In this document: in pieces, positions 33,069-42,429 of the stretch
Numbering within the stretch: the first letter of the stretch is position 1
Layout: each line of letters starts with the position of its first letter
Origin: Noviluteimonas lactosilytica
GTDB taxonomy: Bacteria > Pseudomonadota > Gammaproteobacteria > Xanthomonadales > Xanthomonadaceae
Length of the DNA stretch: 64,000 nt
Reading direction: 5' to 3'
Assembly (NCBI RefSeq): GCF_020866925.1
Contig: NZ_JAJGAK010000002.1
Coordinates: 434,001-498,000 of the forward strand
Made by a program: the position numbers and the translations under genes
The notes under the pieces: model-generated
Seen by the model: only the letters and a program-made list of their open reading frames with translations
What the model was told of the DNA's origin: nothing
The model's database searches: none

Positions 33069-34081
33069 GTCGTTGCCTTCGCGCTCGCGCGCAACGCCAT
33101 CGCCGCGCCGAGCAAGCCGGGCTGCGGGTGCGTGATGCAGTGGATGGTGACGTTCTCGAGCCAGGCGGCGAAGCGGCCCTTCGCCAGGAACTTCTCGCGG
33201 AACGCGCTGCTGCGCAGGAACCCGAGGAAGCGCGGCACCATGCCGCCGGCGATCACCACCGTGCGTGCGCCGTGGATGAGCGCGGCGTCGCCCGCCACGC
33301 TGCCCAGCACCGCGCAGAAGCGCGCGAGCGCGCGCCGCGCCGCGACATCGTGTCCGGCGAGCGCGGCGGCGACGATGTCGGCCGGGTCGCGCAACACGAC
33401 CTTCGCGTCGAGATCGTGCGTCGCCCCGCGCAACACCGCATCGACGTGCGCAAGGCCCGCGCCGCACAGCACGCGCTCGTTCGAACACCGGCCGAACTGC
33501 GACGTCAGCCAGCGCGCGATCGCCTGTTCTTCTTCCCCGATCGGCGCGTACGTCACGTGCCCGCCTTCGGTTTCGACCGCGTGCCAGCCGTGCGTTTCGT
33601 CGCCGACGAGCATCGCGACACCGAGGCCCGTGCCCGGGCCCATCACGGTGACCGGGCCGCGCAACGGACCCGACGTCGGGCCGTGCAGCGTTTCCCGATC
33701 GGCCTGCGTCAGCGCAGGCACGGCCCAGGCCACGGCGCCGAAATCGTTGATGACGCGCAGTTCGTCGAAGCCGAGCGTCTTCTGCAACGCGCTGCGACTG
33801 AACGACCACGCGCGATTGGTGAGCCGGATCTCGTCGCGATCGGCCGGACTCGCGACCGCGAGCGCACCGCGTTTCGGCGCGACGCCGACTTCCGCCAGGT
33901 AATGTTCGATCGCGTGTTCCAGGCTCGCGAACTCGGAGGCCTTCAGCGCGCGCATCTCGCGCAGCGTCGCCGTCGGCGCATCGAGGTCGGTCAGCGCGAA
34001 CCGGGCATTGGTGCCGCCAATGTCGGCGACGAGCGCCACGTCCGGCGCGCAGGCCCGCTTCGAGGCGGCGTCCATCGTCAT
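33065..34081 (-). CDS. glk: Glucokinase
   Basis: Glk phosphorylates glucose to glucose-6-phosphate with ATP. The 338-residue protein is of the E. coli Glk type: [14 protein letters not shown] at the N terminus, [28 protein letters not shown] and [16 protein letters not shown] around the sugar and ATP sites. The start at 34081 ([13 protein letters not shown]) overlaps the edd stop by 4 bases, and its own stop overlaps the eda start. Its place inside the Entner-Doudoroff operon joins glucose released from maltodextrins to that pathway. Confidence 0.95.
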   Translation of the reverse strand: MTMDAASKRACAPDVALVADIGGTNARFALTDLDAPTATLREMRALKASEFASLEHAIEHYLAEVGVAPKRGALAVASPADRDEIRLTNRAWSFSRSALQKTLGFDELRVINDFGAVAWAVPALTQADRETLHGPTSGPLRGPVTVMGPGTGLGVAMLVGDETHGWHAVETEGGHVTYAPIGEEEQAIARWLTSQFGRCSNERVLCGAGLAHVDAVLRGATHDLDAKVVLRDPADIVAAALAGHDVAARRALARFCAVLGSVAGDAALIHGARTVVIAGGMVPRFLGFLRSSAFREKFLAKGRFAAWLENVTIHCITHPQPGLLGAAMALRASAKATT

Positions 34082-35910
34082 CGCGCGCCCTCCTCGTCCG
34101 TCCACAACGCGCTGCCGCCCGCCTCCGCGGTGCCGACCTGCGCGCGCATCATCGCGAACAATTCGCGACCCATGCCGGTGCGGTTGGCCGCGAGGTCGGC
34201 GCGATGCGGTTCGCGCGCCTGCCATTCGGATTGGGGAACACCGATGTCGATCGTGCCGGCATCCGCGTCGATGCGGATGCGGTCGCCGTCGCGCACGCGC
34301 GAAATCGGGCCGCCGTCCGCGGATTCCGGCGTGACGTGGATCGCCGACAGCACCTTGCCCGACGCACCCGACATGCGGCCGTCGGTGAGCAACGCGACGC
34401 GCTGCCCGCGGTCCTGCATCGCCGCGAGGGTCGGTGTCAGCTTGTGCAGTTCCGGCATGCCGTTCGCACGCGGGCCCTGGCCGCGGATGACGGCGACAAG
34501 ATCGCCCTGCAGCGTGCCTTCCTTGAACGCGGCGAGCAGGTCGTCCTGCGATTCGAACACGCGCGCGGGCGCTTCGATCCTGCGGTATTCCGGCGCGACG
34601 GCGGAGATTTTCACGATGCCGCGGCCGAGCGTGCCCTGCACGCGACGCAAGCCGCCTTCGACGTCGAACGGATCGGCGGCCGGGCGCACGACGCCTGCAT
34701 CGAGTGTCACCGCGGGCGGATCGCGCCAGCGCAACGCGGTGCCGTCGAGCCAGGGTTCCATCGCCTGCTGGCGCAGGTCGCCGCCGCTGACGCACGGGAT
34801 GTCGGCATGCACGAGGCCGGCGTCGATCAGTTCGCGCAACACGAAGCCGATGCCGCCCGCGGCGTGGAAGTGGTTCACGTCGGCGGCGCCGTTGGGATAC
34901 GCGCGCACGATCAGCGGCGTGACGCGCGAGAGTTCGTCGAGGTCGTCCCAGTCGATGATCACGCCCGCCGCACGCGCCATCGCGACGAGATGGATCGCGT
35001 GGTTGGTCGATCCGCCGGTGGCGGCGAGCGCGACCATCGCGTTGACGATCGCGCGTTCGTCGATCGTCCGGTACAGCGGCCGGAAGTCTTCGCCGAGTTT
35101 GCTGATGCGCAGCGATTGTTCGGTCGCCGCCACCGTGAGCGCATCGCGCAGCGGCGTGCCCGGGTTGACGAACGCGGTGCCCGGCATGTGCAGGCCCATC
35201 GCTTCCATCATCGTCTGGTTGGAATTGGCGGTGCCGTAGAACGTGCAGGTGCCAGGCGCGTGGTACGAGGCGGCTTCGGCGTCGAGCAGTTCCTCGCGCG
35301 TCGCCTTGCCTTCGGCGTAACGCTGGCGGACGGCCGCCTTTTCCTTGTTGGTCAGGCCCTGCGGCATCGGGCCTGCGGGCACGAAGATCACCGGCAGGTG
35401 GCCGAAGCTCAGCGCGCCGATCAGCAGGCCCGGCACGATCTTGTCGCACACGCCCAGGCACAGCACCGCGTCGAACATGTCGTGCGAGAGCGACACGGCG
35501 GTCGCCATCGCGATCGCGTCGCGCGAGAACAGCGACAACTCCATGCCGACGCGCCCTTGCGTCACGCCGTCGCACATCGCCGGCACGCCGCCGGCGACCT
35601 GCGCGCTGCCGCCCGCGTTGCGCGCGGCCATGCGGATCAGCGTCGGGTAATGCTCCATCGGCTGGTGCGCCGAGAGCATGTCGTTGTAGGCGGTGACGAT
35701 GCCGATGTTGCCGGTGTATCCGCCGCGCAGGCGCGGCTTGTCTTCGCCCGACGCCGCGAAGGCGTGCGCGAGGTTGCCGCAGCTCAGGCGCATGCGCGCC
35801 GGGCCTTCGTGCGCGGCGGCGGCTGCATCCATGCGCGCGACGTAATCGCCGCGCGTGCGGCGGCTGCGTTCGACGATGCGTTGGGTGACACGTTCGACGA
35901 CAGGGTGCAT
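34078..35910 (-). CDS. edd: Phosphogluconate dehydratase
   Basis: Edd converts 6-phosphogluconate to KDPG using an iron-sulfur cluster. The 610-residue protein carries the family cysteines ([35 protein letters not shown]) and segments [31 protein letters not shown] and [15 protein letters not shown]. The ATG at 35910 overlaps the pgl stop (TGATG); a TTG one codon upstream is less likely. The length matches bacterial Edd (about 605). Confidence 0.97.
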   Translation of the reverse strand: MHPVVERVTQRIVERSRRTRGDYVARMDAAAAAHEGPARMRLSCGNLAHAFAASGEDKPRLRGGYTGNIGIVTAYNDMLSAHQPMEHYPTLIRMAARNAGGSAQVAGGVPAMCDGVTQGRVGMELSLFSRDAIAMATAVSLSHDMFDAVLCLGVCDKIVPGLLIGALSFGHLPVIFVPAGPMPQGLTNKEKAAVRQRYAEGKATREELLDAEAASYHAPGTCTFYGTANSNQTMMEAMGLHMPGTAFVNPGTPLRDALTVAATEQSLRISKLGEDFRPLYRTIDERAIVNAMVALAATGGSTNHAIHLVAMARAAGVIIDWDDLDELSRVTPLIVRAYPNGAADVNHFHAAGGIGFVLRELIDAGLVHADIPCVSGGDLRQQAMEPWLDGTALRWRDPPAVTLDAGVVRPAADPFDVEGGLRRVQGTLGRGIVKISAVAPEYRRIEAPARVFESQDDLLAAFKEGTLQGDLVAVIRGQGPRANGMPELHKLTPTLAAMQDRGQRVALLTDGRMSGASGKVLSAIHVTPESADGGPISRVRDGDRIRIDADAGTIDIGVPQSEWQAREPHRADLAANRTGMGRELFAMMRAQVGTAEAGGSALWTDEEGAR

Positions 35911-36611
35911 CAAGGACTCCAGTGCACGTGCACGTCCGTTTCCCCCTGCCCCAATGCGGCCACGGGGAAGGACGAGACTCTGGTGGACGCGCGCGCTTTG
36001 CGCAACACCTCGCGCTTGCCCTCGCCCGTGATCGCGAGGATCAGCCTGCGCGAATGCAGCAGGTGCGAGAGCGTGAGCGAAATGCGCGGGAACGGGGCTT
36101 CGGGGGGCAACGGATGCGGATCCACGCGCGTGGCGGGCAGCGCGTTGTCGAGGTCCATCGCTTCACGCAATTGCGGCGCGCCGGGGAACAACGAGGCGGT
36201 GTGTGCGTCCAGGCCCATGCCGAGCACGACCGCGTCGAACAATTCCGGATACACCGCAAGGCGCCGGCGCGCATGCATTTCCGAACGCGCGCAATCGCCG
36301 TCTTCGGTCGTCAGCGACTCGATGATCTCGCCGCGCGCACCATCGAACGCATGCCGCAGTTCGGTCACGTTGCACGCGGGATGATCGTGCGGCACGCAGC
36401 GTTCGTCGGTGGGGAACATCACGACGCACGACCAGTCCAGCCGCTTCGCCGCGAACGCACGATACGCCGGCAACGGCGTGCGTCCCCCGGCGAGCGCGAG
36501 CAACGCGCGGCCGCGCGTGTCGATCGCGTCGCGGCAGCGCGCGTGCAACTCGTCGGCGAGCGCTTCGGCGAGCGCTTCGGGACTTGCGTGGTCGTGTTCG
36601 ATCCAGGCCAT
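35910..36611 (-). CDS. pgl: 6-phosphogluconolactonase (DevB type)
   Basis: Pgl hydrolyses 6-phosphogluconolactone made by Zwf. The 233-residue protein shows [56 protein letters not shown] and [23 protein letters not shown], the standard motifs. The start at 36611 overlaps the zwf stop by one base (TGATG), and its stop overlaps edd. It is somewhat short of motifs at the C terminus but complete. Confidence 0.94.
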   Translation of the reverse strand: MAWIEHDHASPEALAEALADELHARCRDAIDTRGRALLALAGGRTPLPAYRAFAAKRLDWSCVVMFPTDERCVPHDHPACNVTELRHAFDGARGEIIESLTTEDGDCARSEMHARRRLAVYPELFDAVVLGMGLDAHTASLFPGAPQLREAMDLDNALPATRVDPHPLPPEAPFPRISLTLSHLLHSRRLILAITGEGKREVLRKARASTRVSSFPVAALGQGETDVHVHWSP

Positions 36612-38080
36612 CACTCTCGCCAGGTGTGGCCATGGCGTTCGGTGATCGCCACGGCGCTCGCGGGACCCCACGTGCCGGCGGGATAGGGTTTGGGCGCGAT
36701 GTCGTTCGCGCGCCAGCCGTCGATCACCGCGTCGACCCATTCCCACGCCGCTTCGGTTTCGTCGCGGCGCACGAACAGCGTGCCGTTGCCTTCCAGCGCG
36801 TCGAGATAGAGGCGCTCGTATGCGGGCCGACGCGACGCGGCGGCGAACTCTTCGTGCATGTCGAGGTCGAGCGCGACCTGCGACAACTGCAGACCCGTGC
36901 GATCCAGGCCCGGCGTCTTGCTCATCAGGCGCAGTTCGATGCGTTCTTCCGGCTGCAGGCGGATCGTCAGTGCGTTCGGCGCGATGCGCGCCCCCGGATC
37001 GAAGATCGAATGCGGCACCGCGCGGAACTGCAGGTGGATCTCGGTCGCGCGACTCGGCAGTCGCTTGCCCGTGCGCAGGTAGAACGGCACGCCGGACCAG
37101 CGCCAGTTGTCGATGTGCGCGCGCAGCGCGACGAAGGTTTCGGTGCGGCTCGTCCGGCCGAGTTCCTCGACGTAGCCCGGCACGACCCTGCCGCCGACCG
37201 CGCCCGACGTGTATTGCCCGCTGACGGTTTCGTGCAGCGCTTCGGCGCGCCCGATGCGGCGCAGCGAACGCAGCGCCTTGATCTTCTCGTTGCGCACCGC
37301 GGTGGGCTCGAAGCGCGACGGCGGCTCCATCGCGGTCAGGCACAGCAACTGCAGCAGGTGGTTCTGCACCATGTCGCGCATGGCGCCGCTGGTGTCGTAG
37401 TAATCGCCGCGACCTTCGACGCCGACCGTCTCCGCCACCGTGATCTGCACGTGCTGGATGTGGCGAGAATTCCACAGCGGCTCGAACATCGCGTTGCCGA
37501 AGCGCAGCGCGATCAGGTTCTGCACGCCTTCCTTGCCCAGGTAGTGGTCGACGCGGAACACGCGGTCTTCGTCGAACACGCACGCGACGCCATCGTTGAT
37601 CGCGATCGCGCTGGCGAGGTCGTGGCCGATCGGCTTCTCGAGCATCACGCGCGTGCCGGGACCAGCCAGGTCGAGCGCACCGAGCGCGTCGCAGATGGGG
37701 CCATAGAAACGCGGCGCGGTGCTGAGGTGGTAGAGGATGTCGCCGTCGCGCAGTTCGCGGATGCGCGCGCCGAGGCGTTCCATCGACGCGCCGTCGCTGC
37801 TGTCGGCCGGCTGGTAGCCGATGCGCGCGAGCAACGTGTCGAGCGAGCCATCGTCGAGATCGGCGGCCGGCACCTGCGCGCGCACGGCGTCGGCGACGTT
37901 CGCGCGGAAGGCCGCATCGTCGAGTTCGCTGCGCGCGGTGCCGAGGATGCGCAAGCCGTCCGGCAGCAGGCCCGCCTGCTGCAGTCCATACAACGAAGGC
38001 AGCAGCATGCGCTGCGCGAGGTCGCCGGAGGCGCCGAAGATGACGAGCAGCGTGGCGGGCGAAGCAGGCGTAGCGGGCAT
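36611..38080 (-). CDS. zwf: Glucose-6-phosphate 1-dehydrogenase
   Basis: Zwf oxidises glucose-6-phosphate to the lactone with NAD(P)+. The 489-residue protein has the nucleotide site VIFGASGDLAQRMLLPSLYGL, the substrate and catalytic motif RVDHYLGKEGVQNLIALRFGN with the active-site His, EKPIGHDL, and WSGVPFYLRTGKRL. It is the first gene of a five-gene operon in which every junction overlaps. About 75 bases upstream lies a third copy of the LacI-like site, so sugar control of the operon is plausible. Confidence 0.97.
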   Translation of the reverse strand: MPATPASPATLLVIFGASGDLAQRMLLPSLYGLQQAGLLPDGLRILGTARSELDDAAFRANVADAVRAQVPAADLDDGSLDTLLARIGYQPADSSDGASMERLGARIRELRDGDILYHLSTAPRFYGPICDALGALDLAGPGTRVMLEKPIGHDLASAIAINDGVACVFDEDRVFRVDHYLGKEGVQNLIALRFGNAMFEPLWNSRHIQHVQITVAETVGVEGRGDYYDTSGAMRDMVQNHLLQLLCLTAMEPPSRFEPTAVRNEKIKALRSLRRIGRAEALHETVSGQYTSGAVGGRVVPGYVEELGRTSRTETFVALRAHIDNWRWSGVPFYLRTGKRLPSRATEIHLQFRAVPHSIFDPGARIAPNALTIRLQPEERIELRLMSKTPGLDRTGLQLSQVALDLDMHEEFAAASRRPAYERLYLDALEGNGTLFVRRDETEAAWEWVDAVIDGWRANDIAPKPYPAGTWGPASAVAITERHGHTWRE

Positions 38081-38154
38081 GCGGCTGAATGGGGGTTGGG
38101 CGACGGTAAAGACTAAACCGCATTGCCCCTACCCGCGGTGACGGCGGCTGGCCT

Positions 38155-38168
38155 TGCATACGATTACA
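38155..38168. promoter_or_regulatory. Candidate LacI-family operator (site 3)
   Basis: TGCATACGATTACA, or TGTAATCGTATGCA on the minus strand, matches site 2 at 11 of 14 positions and keeps the CGTATGCA half. It lies 75 bases upstream of zwf and 39 bases upstream of the divergent TPR-protein gene. It is the weakest of the three sites. Confidence 0.45.
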
Positions 38169-38206
38169 TGGGGGCTACGATCCGTGCGATGTAGACGGAG
38201 GCCCCT

Positions 38207-39706
38207 GTGAAGCGCGCCGTTACATTGCTTCTTGTTACATGCACGAGCGCCGCGTTGGCCGGCGATCCGCATGCCGGCCACGCCGCGGGCGCCGTCGACT
38301 TCAAGGTGCATTGCGCGCCGGCGGTGCAGGCCGGCTTCGATCGCGCGCTCGCCCTGCTCCACCACATGACCTATCCGCAGGCGCGCGCGGCGTTTCGCGA
38401 GGTCGCCGAGCGCGATCCGAAGTGCGCGATGGCGCACTGGGGCGTGGCGTCGACGCTGTTCCAGCCGCTGTGGCCGACGCGACCCGATCTCGCCGAGCGC
38501 CAGGCGGGCTGGAATGAAGTAGAGCGCGCACGCGCGATCGGAACGAAGGATCGTCGCGAGACATTGTTCGTCGACGCGACGGCGGCCTTCTTCCAGGACC
38601 CGGCTTCCGAGGACTACTGGGCGCGCATCCGTCGCTGGGCCGATGCGTCGGCGCGCGTGCATGCGGCGTTTCCCCGGGATGCCGATGCGGCGGCCTTCCA
38701 CGCGCTGGCCGTGCTCGCGACGACACCGCAGGATCGCGCGACGCGTGCGAACGCAGACGAAGCCGCGGCGATCCTTGCGCCCGTGCTCGCGCGCACGCCC
38801 GACCATCCCGGCGCGATGCACTACCTCGTGCATGCCGACGACGTCCCGGGCCGCGAGCGCGAAACGCCGAACGTCGTGCATCGCTACGAATCCGTCGCAC
38901 CCGATAACCCGCACGCGCTGCACATGCCCACGCACGTGTACACGCGCCAGGGCGACTGGGCCGGCGTCGTGCGCGGCAACCTGCGCGCGGCGGATGCGGC
39001 GCTGCGTTACCCGGCGGGCGAGCGCGGCGAATTCGTGTGGGACGAGTTCCCGCATGCGATCGAGTACCTCGTGTACGCGTACCTGCAGGAAGGCGACGTT
39101 GCGAACGCCGTGAAGCAACGCGATCGACTGCTCGCGACACAGCACCTGCAACCGTCGTTCAAGACCGCCTTCCACCTTGCGTCCGTGCAGGCGCGCATTC
39201 CGCTGGAAACCGGCGACTGGAACGCCGCGGCCGCACTCGTGCCGCGCCAACCCGCATGGGTCGCGTGGGACAAGTTTCCGTGGCCGGAAGCGATCGCGCA
39301 GTTCGCGCACGGCCTGGGGTCGGCGCGCATCGGCGAACTCGATGCAGCGCGCACCGCGCATGCGCGTTTGCAGGCGCTCGAAGCGAACGCCGCGCGTGCG
39401 GGCGAATCGCTGTTCGAGCGCAACATCCGCGTGCTGCGACTCGAACTCGAAGGCGCGCTCGCGCAGGCGAACCACCATGTCGACGATGGCATCGCCAAGT
39501 TGCAGGCCGCGGCGCAACTGGAATCCGGCACGCCCAAGCACGCAGTGACGCCCGGACCGACATTGCCTGCGGAAGAGTTGCTCGCACAGGCCTATCTCGC
39601 GAACGGCCAGCGCGCGCAGGCACATGACGCTTACGCGCGCGCGCTTGCGCATTACCCGAATCGGCGCAACGCGAAACTCGGCTTGGAAAGCAGCGCCTCG
39701 CATTGA
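38207..39706 (+). CDS. Secreted tetratricopeptide-repeat protein
   Basis: This 499-residue protein has a signal peptide (MKRAVTLLLVTCTSAALAGD) and a short His-rich start (DPHAGHAAG). The rest is mainly helical repeats: FDRALALLHHMTYPQARAAFREVAERDPKCAMAHWG, HPGAMHYLVHADDVP, NPHALHMPTHVYTRQGDW and a terminal TPR (PAEELLAQAYLANGQRAQAHDAYARALAHYP). Several HxxH-type clusters (MHYLVH, LHMPTHVY) could bind metal. Such proteins act as scaffolds; the partner is unknown. It is divergent from zwf. Confidence 0.8.
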   Translation: MKRAVTLLLVTCTSAALAGDPHAGHAAGAVDFKVHCAPAVQAGFDRALALLHHMTYPQARAAFREVAERDPKCAMAHWGVASTLFQPLWPTRPDLAERQAGWNEVERARAIGTKDRRETLFVDATAAFFQDPASEDYWARIRRWADASARVHAAFPRDADAAAFHALAVLATTPQDRATRANADEAAAILAPVLARTPDHPGAMHYLVHADDVPGRERETPNVVHRYESVAPDNPHALHMPTHVYTRQGDWAGVVRGNLRAADAALRYPAGERGEFVWDEFPHAIEYLVYAYLQEGDVANAVKQRDRLLATQHLQPSFKTAFHLASVQARIPLETGDWNAAAALVPRQPAWVAWDKFPWPEAIAQFAHGLGSARIGELDAARTAHARLQALEANAARAGESLFERNIRVLRLELEGALAQANHHVDDGIAKLQAAAQLESGTPKHAVTPGPTLPAEELLAQAYLANGQRAQAHDAYARALAHYPNRRNAKLGLESSASH

Positions 39707-39802
39707 TCGCGGGTTAACCCGCCGCACACGACCGCACCCGTGCCCCGATCGCGTTCAACCGGACGCCGGACGTGCGTCCGGCGCGATTCGTGGAGGTTCC
39801 CG

Positions 39803-40369
39803 ATGCGTCGAATCCAGATCGTGCTCGCCGCGACGCTCGCGGCCGCCTGCGTGGCGGTCCTCGCCGGCGAAAAAGACAAACCGGCCGCGCCCTTCTCCGA
39901 CCAGCAACTCATCGACAGCGCGATGAAGGCCGCGCCGGCGAAAGTCGCCAGCGGCGCGAAGATCGTCGCCGCCGACGACAAGGGCGGCATGCGCATCCTG
40001 CGCGAAGGCAGCAACGGGTTCACCTGCATGCCCGACAACCCCACCACGCCAGGCCCGGATCCGATGTGCATGGACGAGGCGGCGATGGCATGGGCGAACG
40101 CGTGGATGGGCAAGCAGTCGCCGACCGTCGGCAAGGTCGGCCTGATGTACATGCTCGAAGGCGGCACCGATGCGAGCAACACCGATCCGTACGCGACCGC
40201 GCCGTCGGCGGAGAACCACTGGGTGGAAACCGGGCCGCACGTGATGATCGTCGGCGCCGCGCCCGAGTTCTATGCGATGTATCCGGGCAACGCCGACCCC
40301 GACACCTCGGTGCCTTACGTCATGTGGGCGGGCACGCCGTACCAGCACCTGATGATTCCGGTGCGCTGA
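39803..40369 (+). CDS. Exported protein of unknown function
   Basis: This 188-residue protein has a signal peptide (MRRIQIVLAATLAAACVAVLAGEKD; cleavage near residue 22; the AAACV Cys gives only a poor lipobox). The mature part contains ILREGSNGFTCMPDNPTTPGPDPMCMDEAAMAWANAWMGK, two Cys-Met pairs that may form a disulfide or a metal site, and ends VPYVMWAGTPYQHLMIPVR. I recognise it as a conserved proteobacterial hypothetical but not its function. Start 39803 has GGAGG seven bases upstream. Confidence 0.7.
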   Translation: MRRIQIVLAATLAAACVAVLAGEKDKPAAPFSDQQLIDSAMKAAPAKVASGAKIVAADDKGGMRILREGSNGFTCMPDNPTTPGPDPMCMDEAAMAWANAWMGKQSPTVGKVGLMYMLEGGTDASNTDPYATAPSAENHWVETGPHVMIVGAAPEFYAMYPGNADPDTSVPYVMWAGTPYQHLMIPVR

Positions 40370-40387
40370 TCGCCGCGCGCGTCGCGC

Positions 40388-40418
40388 AAAAAGAAAGGGC
40401 CCCCGTTGCCGGGGGCCC
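40388..40418 (-). terminator. Intrinsic terminator of the beta-helix gene
   Basis: GGGCCCCCG (40397-40405) pairs with CGGGGGCCC (40410-40418). On the minus strand the hairpin is followed by TTTCTTTTT, so it ends transcription of the gene at 40446. On the plus strand it may also stop the convergent gene. Confidence 0.85.
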
Positions 40419-40445
40419 TCGTGTCGCCGACGAGTGCGACAGGTC

Positions 40446-41561
40446 TTACTTGAAGTTGTTCGAACCGATGACGACCTGGGCGCCGTTGCGCAGCAGCACG
40501 TCGCGTTCGATCTTGGACGACCAGCCGGTCTGCGTGAACGGCGTGCGCGTCTTCGCGCCGAGGCGCGTGTAGTTGCTGTACGACATGTTGCCGTTGTGCT
40601 TGCCGTTGAGCGTGTTCGTGTTGTAGACCACGCCGGTCGCCGAGTTGTAGCGGAACGTGTTGTTGGTGACCGTCAGGCCGTTGATGCCCACGGTGCCCAT
40701 GCCGAGGCTGCCGTTGTATTCCAGCGTGCAGCCGGTGATCGTCACGTTGGTCGTGCGGTTCCAGATGTTGATGCCGTACTTCTTGTTGTTGTTCAAACGG
40801 CAGTTCTGGATCAGCACGTTGGTGCAGGTGTAGCCCGCGTCCGGCTCGATGTCGATGCCGCACTCCGGCGCCGTGCCCTGCGTGTAGCTGAACTCGGAGT
40901 CGTAGACCTTGATGTTCGAGCAGTTGGTGATCGACAGGCCCTGGCGACGGTTGTTGGTCGAGATGATGTTGGCGATGACCACGTCCGAGGACGCGCCACC
41001 GATGCACACGCCGTCGCCGGTGCACTTCGACACGCGGAGGTCGCGGATCGTGATGCGCTTGGCGCCGCTGCCGGCGTAGATGCCGTGGCCCCACTCGTGG
41101 GTACCCGACACGGCGGAATAGTTGTGCGTGTCGCGGTCGCCGACCAGCTGGCCGCCGGCGACTTCGACGTCGGACTTGCCGCTGAGGTTGATGATGTAAT
41201 AACGCGACAGGCCGTTGGTCTTCGCCTTGAGGATCGTGTTCGGATCCATCTGCAGCAGCATGAGGTTGCGGCAGTTGATCTTCTTCGCCACGTCGATCAG
41301 GTACGTGCCGGCCGGGATCTGCACGATGCCGCCGGTGGTCGGCAGCGAGTTGATGGCGGCCTGGATGGCGGCCGTGTCGTCGTGGAGACCGTCGCCGTAG
41401 GCGCCGTAGTTCTTCACGTTGCGGATCGTGGTGCCGCGCGCGCGGGTCGGCGGCGTGGTCAGCGCGAAGGCCGGCAGGGAAACGCCGCCGATCAGCAGCG
41501 GGACCGCGACCAACGCGGAGTTCTTGATGAAGGCGCGGCGCGCGGTGTTCGTGGACTGCAT
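40446..41561 (-). CDS. Tat-exported right-handed beta-helix protein (pectate-lyase-like fold)
   Basis: This 371-residue protein begins MQSTNTARRAFIKNSALVAV, a twin-arginine signal (RRAFIK), so it is exported folded. The body opens with the pectate_lyase_3 entry IRNVKNYGAYGDGLHDDTAAIQAAINSLPTTGGIVQIPAGTYLI, followed by parallel beta-helix coils rich in Asn and Gly (SDVVIANIISTNN, ITNCSNIKVYDSEF, TNVLIQNCRLNNNKKYGINIWN, TNVTITGCTLEYNGS). Substrate is unknown; glycan lyase or hydrolase activity is typical for the fold. A long, AT-richer regulatory region precedes it. Confidence 0.85.
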   Translation of the reverse strand: MQSTNTARRAFIKNSALVAVPLLIGGVSLPAFALTTPPTRARGTTIRNVKNYGAYGDGLHDDTAAIQAAINSLPTTGGIVQIPAGTYLIDVAKKINCRNLMLLQMDPNTILKAKTNGLSRYYIINLSGKSDVEVAGGQLVGDRDTHNYSAVSGTHEWGHGIYAGSGAKRITIRDLRVSKCTGDGVCIGGASSDVVIANIISTNNRRQGLSITNCSNIKVYDSEFSYTQGTAPECGIDIEPDAGYTCTNVLIQNCRLNNNKKYGINIWNRTTNVTITGCTLEYNGSLGMGTVGINGLTVTNNTFRYNSATGVVYNTNTLNGKHNGNMSYSNYTRLGAKTRTPFTQTGWSSKIERDVLLRNGAQVVIGSNNFK

Positions 41562-41910
41562 GGTGTTTCCCCTCGTTGAAGTTCAAACCCGGGTCATCGC
41601 CGGGGCGAGGGCAAATGTAGATACCACGTGAAAGATGGGAAGCAGAATTTCGCAATTCTGCGGATTGGTCCACGTGTACGGTTCAGCTTCGAATTCTGAA
41701 TGCGAAAAAGACGCTCCAAACGCCTGATTTTTGTGATGTTACAAAAATGCTAAAGCGAGAAATCAGGCACGTCTTGCGCGAACTCAGCAGCAAACGGGAT
41801 GTTGCGACGGCGTGAAAATCGCCTCGCTCTTCACGCCAGTTGCGAGGTTTGTGAGGTCGGGCGTAACGTTGGCCCCAAGCGGGCCTCCCGCCCGCATCCG
41901 GAGGTGCAGC
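41562..41910. other. 349-base intergenic region with several inverted repeats
   Basis: This is the longest gap in the window and is visibly richer in A/T than its surroundings. It contains GCAGAATT...AATTCTGC (41642-41661), ATTTTTGT...ACAAAAAT (41727-41748) nested inside GCCTGATTT...AAATCAGGC (41722-41768), and two CCACGTG boxes (near 41622 and 41670). It holds the divergent promoters of the beta-helix gene (minus) and the ExbD gene (plus). No coding signal convincing to me lies within it. Confidence 0.6.
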
Positions 41911-42318
41911 ATGGCCGTCTCCGCATTCACGCAGCCGATCGATCGCGACTTCGCGGACATCAACATCACCCCGCTGGTCGACGTGATGCTGGTCCTCCTG
42001 ATCATCTTCATGGTCGCCGCGCCGACGCTGACCAAGTCGGTCGAGTTCAACCTGCCGCAGCCGGCCCCGCACATCGTCGATCCGCCGCAACGCATCCACC
42101 TGGCGATCCTGGCCGATGGTTCCGTCACCTGGAACGGCGCGGCGCAACCGTTCTCCGCGTTGCAATCGTTGATGGAAGTGGAAGCGCAACGCGATGCGAA
42201 GCGGCCGCCGGTGCTCGAGATCGATGCGAGCGGCGACGCGGATTACGGCGTGGTGACGCGCGTGCTTGCGCAGGCGCGTTCGGCACGGCTGGACAACATC
42301 GCGTTCGTACAACGCTGA
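41911..42318 (+). CDS. exbD: ExbD/TolR-family biopolymer transport protein
   Basis: This 135-residue protein has one N-terminal membrane helix (ITPLVDVMLVLLIIFMVAAP) with the proton-path Asp (PLVDVMLVLLIIF) and a periplasmic domain (TKSVEFNLPQP...ILADGSVTWNG). These are the features of ExbD, the partner of ExbB in energising TonB. Start 41911 has GGAGG at 6-7 bases. No exbB or tonB is adjacent, so this is an orphan copy that must use an ExbB encoded elsewhere. Confidence 0.9.
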   Translation: MAVSAFTQPIDRDFADINITPLVDVMLVLLIIFMVAAPTLTKSVEFNLPQPAPHIVDPPQRIHLAILADGSVTWNGAAQPFSALQSLMEVEAQRDAKRPPVLEIDASGDADYGVVTRVLAQARSARLDNIAFVQR

Positions 42319-42429
42319 GCGCGAGCGGAGCCTGCAACGGAAGAGGCTGGTCACGCGACGTGGATCGCGTGCTGCGTAGCGTCCACGGCACCGCGATGCG
42401 ACGTGCATCGCCTTGCCGAGGATGTCGTC

